Assembly: GCF_033568475.1 (NCBI RefSeq)
Contig: NC_133121.1
Coordinates: 4,588,001-4,652,000, forward strand
DNA: 64,000 nt
Source: Henckelia pumila
Lineage: Eukaryota; Streptophyta; Magnoliopsida; Lamiales; Gesneriaceae
Direction of reading: 5' to 3'
The stretch's first letter is position 1. The number at the start of each line of letters is the position of its first letter. Shown piece after piece: positions 59,522-64,000 of the stretch. Under the pieces are notes generated by a model. That model was not told the DNA's origin. It saw nothing but the letters and a program-made list of their open reading frames with translations, and did not search any database. The position numbers and the translations under genes were made by a program.

Positions 59522-62500
59522 TCAATCATCACCTTTCTTCTTCTTCTTTTTCTCCTTCTTGCTCGGGGTTTGGACTTCTTCAAGATTCTCATGCTTTCTC
59601 TTCTTTTTCTTCTTCTTGTCTCCTGCACTGTCCTGTTCGTTTTGGTTCTGTAACTCAGAATCATCAGACAAATGTTTCCTCTTTTTCTTCTTTTCCTTCT
59701 TCCCAGCTCCTTCATTTTCAGGCTCAACACCTTCCACTCCATTTGGAGCGACGGTTTCTTCACCATCTGCCGTCTTTTTCTTTCTTTTCTTCTTATTTTG
59801 CTCTCCATCGGTAACATGACCACCGCCGTTACCAGCTTGCTCAGTGGCAGATGCTACCGCTTCCACCTCTTTCTTGGATAATGGCTCGAGTAGACCAAGA
59901 ATTGAATCTGCTGCCGGATTGTAAGTCTGCGGAAAAACAAAATAAAAATTTAGACATGAAATTACAAAATAACAGGGAAACAAAGTAAAAGTCTGGAATT
60001 TATTGTTAACCTTGGCTGGTGTAATTAATCCACCAGACCCCTTCTTCCTGTCCTTGTCATAAAATTCAATCTTCGGTTTTCCTTTCACTGATCCAGCAGA
60101 GCGAATGAGTTCTTTACCTTCTAAGTTCCTCAACCGAACTTCAAGCTGTAAAATTGAGAGGTTGACAATTCATGATCACAATTAAGTATAAAACTGCAAA
60201 CATAAAGCATGTATCAACCAAAATGCGGTACCTTTGCTCTATTTTCCAGTCCCATTGAATTATCTTGCCCCTCTCCAAGAGCATCACATCGAATTGCCAA
60301 AGCAGCTTTTGCTGCGAGTGATCGTGAAATTTTACCTTTGTGCTTTGGCGCTGCTTGACCAATTAAAGATGCATGGTAAATGAGCCCATATTTAGGGGTT
60401 GGATGCTTCGTTTTCAAAGCTCTGAAGAGAGCCTTTTCTGCTCCAAGAATTTGAACTGTACTTCCAGGCTGCTTAGCAAGATTTATCAAGCTTCCTCCAT
60501 GAGCAATCAAGCGAGCACCAACAAGTTCTCCAACAAGGGCAGTAAGATTTGGGGCAACTGTGTTCATTCTGCTCTTCAAGTAGTCGTACAATTGAGCTCT
60601 GTACTCAGAAAGTGAAAGAACTTGGTTGCACAAATCCTTGATGTTCTCAAGATCAAGGTCGCTAACTTCAGTTCCCATAGATATCATCGCAGCTTCTTTC
60701 AGTTCCACCTCAATCTCTTCTGCCAGGATCTGGGATCAATGTAGAGCATGAACAAGCACCAACAAATGAAATAGAATATACATCAGAGAAATGCAATGCA
60801 ATTTGGATAAGGAATAAATTTTGATGCATCAAAGTTCAAACAATACCACACAAGAAGAATTCTACAAAATATTTGTTCTCTACATTTGGGGTGCAATGCT
60901 GCCACATCAAATTACGAAAACCATGCAACTCTAGAAGGTAGTTAAAAATTAAAAGGTGGCAAGCACATTTTAAGGGGATCCATGAGCTAATCAATAGCCT
61001 TGGACATCTATTTATGATGCATAAAGTTATCGTACCTACTAAATATAGATACTGAAAGAAATTCAAGTATCAACAATAAGGTATACAAATGAAAAATCAG
61101 AATCCAAATAAATAAAGTTTCTGCACTATTTCGTTAAAATTAAATTCGTCTTGGCAGGGTATCACAGAGGGTTTTTATATGCAAAACATGAGAACTACAC
61201 TTTCTCGCAAGCAAAAATACCAAGGCACGCAGAATTTATGTGGTCATTGTACTTGCCATTCCTATTAATTAATTACATATATATAGTTATAATATATTTA
61301 TCATTATTGCATCAGCAAAATTATTTACTTGCTTGCATGGTGGGTAGAGTGAACAGAATCTAAAACATCTACCTCAGAGAAATCAAGCAGGGCGGCATTC
61401 GTTCTGTTACCCATCAACTTCACTGCCTTTGCATAAAGTATATTGTCCTGAACAATCTTAGCAAGTTCTGGAAAATGCCAACCATACCATTCCCGAACTC
61501 TCATTGCATATGTATTTAGCTCTTTGTCCAGATCATCCAGCAAGCTGATGGCTTGTATTATCATTGTATCAACCTAACATAACAGCAGCCAAAAACTATC
61601 AGAAACAGAAACTTTGGGAGTCATGATAACATGATACATCAATTCATGCCCATGGTTTTCACTTTTCACAAACATTAAAATTATAGAAACCCATTTCTTT
61701 TTTGTATATATAAACCCATTTCCACTCCCTAAGAAGTGGAACTGATTTCAAAGCATGGTTCCAATTGAGGGAGAGGTATACTTTACTTAAGAAATTGAAC
61801 ATTAAATTTATGCTATAATAAAGCTCGGTAAAGAAGTTGCTGAAGTTCCTTCCTCCACTAATTAGATATATTTAATTGCTTAGTATCATAAACATTTGGA
61901 TTTTTGCGAGATATACATCATTGGATTAATGATACAACCATATTGGTTAAATTGATACTCCCAATGAATCATCGTCGAATACCATACCCAGAACAAGCAG
62001 TTACAAACACAGAAATGTTGTGAGCTGTCACTATTCACTACTCCAGTTCTTCAAACAAAGGCTCTATGCCTTAATAGCACACCACGTCTCAATATTTGAA
62101 GCAGAAATTTTATGATATTAAATATTAATCACAAGACCATTTCAACTTTCACAAATTGAGCTTTGTTGTCATCAGAATAAGAGAAACCACGAAATTAGCA
62201 GCTGCGTGGAAGCAAAAACAAGATACGTCTACGAAATTCGATATCTCATACAAAATGCTAAAAAGAAAGCTTGTATGAAGTATAATATCATATATCTTGT
62301 GAGAGTTGTAAAACGATTCCAAGGGGAGTATCAACAACAGAAATTAACTAGTTAACATTTCACCTTGTCTGGACTGAATTTCAATTTGTATCTGGACAGG
62401 CTGTGAGATAATCCCAGACTCATTGGAGCTAAATCTTGCACAGCTAAACCAGATATGAGTTCAGTCAATTGACTTCTTACTCCTCTCATCAGTTCCGTGA

Positions 62501-63495
62501 CAGCATTGTTGTGGACACATTCAATATGCTGCGGTATAAATCACAACATTTTGGTATAAGTCCATGGCAACATGAAACATAATATAACTAGGATGGCATG
62601 GTGATGACTCACCATCTTCTCTTTAATGGCATTCCCAAGTTTGGAATCAGCTACAGCTAAAATGTCATCTTTACAATGGGCGCGCAAAAAACTGCGAAGA
62701 CCTTTGCTGGGCTTACTATCAATCAACAGTGTAGCTGCTGATAGAGCCTCTGATGTGTTCTCAAACTTAGAAAAGGCTTTTAGCTTGACAACCTAATGTA
62801 AAAATCAAACAAATAGTTAGTTGCATATGATTTAGAAATTGAATATCACTATGATGATACGTGAAGAATAAAGAAAATCAATATGAGAATCACAAACACA
62901 CAATCAAATCACCACGGAGCATTTCTCGTCAGCAATTGCATCCCTGCACAATGAGCATCACAAACTACTACCATAAAGGTATTTCTAACTCATAACCCAC
63001 TTTTCAGGTGTAGAGGTCATTAGAGTTGTATTATCTCTATGATACTAAAGATTGATGTAGCTACATCTACTTCATGCCAAAAAAAAAAGATCAATTCAAT
63101 TTCTTTTCACATTTCACACAACAATCCAAACCTAACCTAAACCAAGTTAAAATTCCTGCATATCGTGGTACGGCGGAACCCAACACGTATCCAACATCAA
63201 TATAAGGTAAAGATAACAAAATCTAATGCAAATGCAGCAAAAAGAAAAGACCGTAAGCTTAGAATCACGACCTTTCTAGCAGACTCGGAAGTGGAGAAAT
63301 CCTTCCCTAAATCCTGAAATACCCCGAAAAAAAAGGAAGTGAATATCAAGTGAACAAACATAAACATCAAAAGAATGTAAAACATGAGCAAGTACACAAA
63401 GATACGAGAAAATATACCTCAACTTTGGAGAGTTTGCCTTCATCCAAAACTTTGAAAAGAGCAAAACCCGCCGGGGTTTCAAACAAAAGCAACAT
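59522..63495 (-). CDS. NOP58: Nucleolar protein NOP58 (box C/D snoRNP core protein)
   Basis: Core protein of box C/D snoRNPs, which guide 2'-O-methylation and processing of rRNA in the nucleolus with NOP56, fibrillarin and the 15.5K protein. Eight coding exons, in mRNA order: 63495-63418, 63313-63272, 62792-62613, 62528-62364, 61573-61373, 60729-60232, 60145-60011, 59926-59522, giving 567 residues (Arabidopsis ~533). The start [20 protein letters not shown] is the signature that separates NOP58 from NOP56. The N-terminal domain covers residues 1 to ~150. The NOSIC coiled coil is at ~156-222 ([19 protein letters not shown]). The Nop domain is at ~223-388 ([31 protein letters not shown]). The tail from ~434 carries many KKKKRKH/KKE blocks and acidic linkers typical of NOP58. 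Antisense open frames in the last exon come from its biased composition. Confidence 0.97.
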
Positions 63496-63830
63496 TTTAC
63501 TCGACCACCGGCAAACAAATGTCTCTCCAAAATAAACAAAACCCTGGCCAAAACAACATAAGCTTTATACACTTCGTGGCAACGAAATTAACGCCCTTTC
63601 GTCAATAAATAGACTTTTCACCAAAAAGCATTGCATAATTTTACTAGAATAAGTATTAATTTCCGGAGACACTGCAGCTCTCTAACCTTACCTGAAACTC
63701 GCCGGAGAGTTGAAGACGCGGCGGGCAGCTGATTAGGGTTTTTGGGGAGACGTTTCGTTGGGTTTTAGAAGGCCTATGTGTGAGTGAGCGCCACCACTTA
63801 TTTAACCCTAGAAAGGTTATTTTGGTAATT
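63496..63830 (-). promoter_or_regulatory. Promoter and 5' leader of NOP58 with a telo box
   Basis: On the minus strand AAACCCTAA (63733-63741) is a perfect telo box, and AACCCTAG lies near 63804-63811. Such motifs are typical of plant ribosome-biogenesis promoters. A strong donor TTTCAG|GTAAGG at 63692/63691 suggests a leader intron ending shortly before the start codon at 63495; several acceptors are possible. Confidence 0.55.
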
Positions 63831-63866
63831 ATTAATTATAAATTATAAATTATAAATTATAAATTA
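63828..63866. repeat. 7-bp tandem repeat (ATTATAA)n
   Basis: About five tandem copies of ATTATAA followed by (TTTA)n, upstream of NOP58. The remaining sequence to the end of the window is AT-rich with nothing recognisable. Confidence 0.8.
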
Positions 63867-64000
63867 TTTATTTATTTATTTGTCCGATATTTCATATTTT
63901 CGATGTTTTTATATAGTTCTCTATTTTTTTAGTAAATTGCCGTAGATTTATTTTTGCTTTATTTCGATTTTATTTTCTAAAATAAATGTTTTTCTTTCCT

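Noticed and set aside
59458-59823. Several long open frames on both strands in the last NOP58 exon
   Set aside because: They come from the (AAG)n/(TTC)n-like composition of the Lys/Glu-rich NOP58 tail.
59927-63417. Intronic box C/D snoRNA in NOP58
   Set aside because: A few TGATG-like and CTGA words occur on the sense strand, but none has correct C and D spacing with a terminal stem.

Overview
The window is nuclear DNA of a flowering plant. The evidence is seven multi-exon or plastid-targeted genes with plant-type protein sequences, GT-AG introns of plant length, AT-rich intergenic DNA, and plant transposon families (Ty1/copia, hAT, Mutator and Stowaway MITEs, Helitrons, tRNA-type SINEs). 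A eudicot is likely. An asterid is my guess from general protein resemblance and is not proven. Exon boundaries were worked out by hand from reading frame, GT-AG sites and remembered family sequences; every junction given keeps the frame.

Gene layout, left to right: eIF2B epsilon (+, 1971-12377, 15 exons); UBP26/USP48-type deubiquitinase (-, 25313-15131, 13 exons); ATG13 (+, 30183-33462, 3 coding exons); plastid N-acetylglutamate kinase (-, 35710-34673, one coding exon); a small DUF167/UPF0235 protein (+, 45769-46352, 3 exons); a plastid-type ferredoxin plus metallo-beta-lactamase fusion (-, 51110-47333, 11 exons, one GC-AG intron); NOP58 (-, 63495-59522, 8 coding exons). Three neighbouring pairs are convergent (eIF2B epsilon/UBP26, ATG13/NAGK, DUF167/metallo-hydrolase). 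The genes are housekeeping functions with no operon-like link: translation initiation, chromatin deubiquitination, autophagy, arginine synthesis and snoRNP assembly.

The spaces between genes are transposon-rich. The largest insertion is a 6.3-kb Ty1/copia element (38094-44381) with nearly identical LTRs and a TATAT target duplication. Its internal frame is interrupted about four times, so it is a young insertion of a defective element. Around it lie small Helitron-like elements, a SINE with a perfect 16-bp target duplication (37346-37570) and TIR elements. The 52-59 kb gap holds two copies of a Mutator-like foldback element (one with a perfect 9-bp duplication), a Stowaway MITE, a second SINE with a perfect 14-bp duplication, and a compound foldback locus with a 331-bp tandem duplication. 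Another fossil, a possible solo LTR, spans 26329-28282 and contains a minisatellite and degenerate ~180-200-bp repeats.

I found no rRNA, tRNA, snoRNA, CRISPR or organellar insertion that I can support, and no gene cluster that looks like a new biochemical system. The most unusual points are the compound foldback/tandem locus, the set of Helitron-like ends sharing one flank pattern, the two well-preserved SINEs, and the variant metal-binding motif and GC-AG intron of the ferredoxin/metallo-hydrolase gene.
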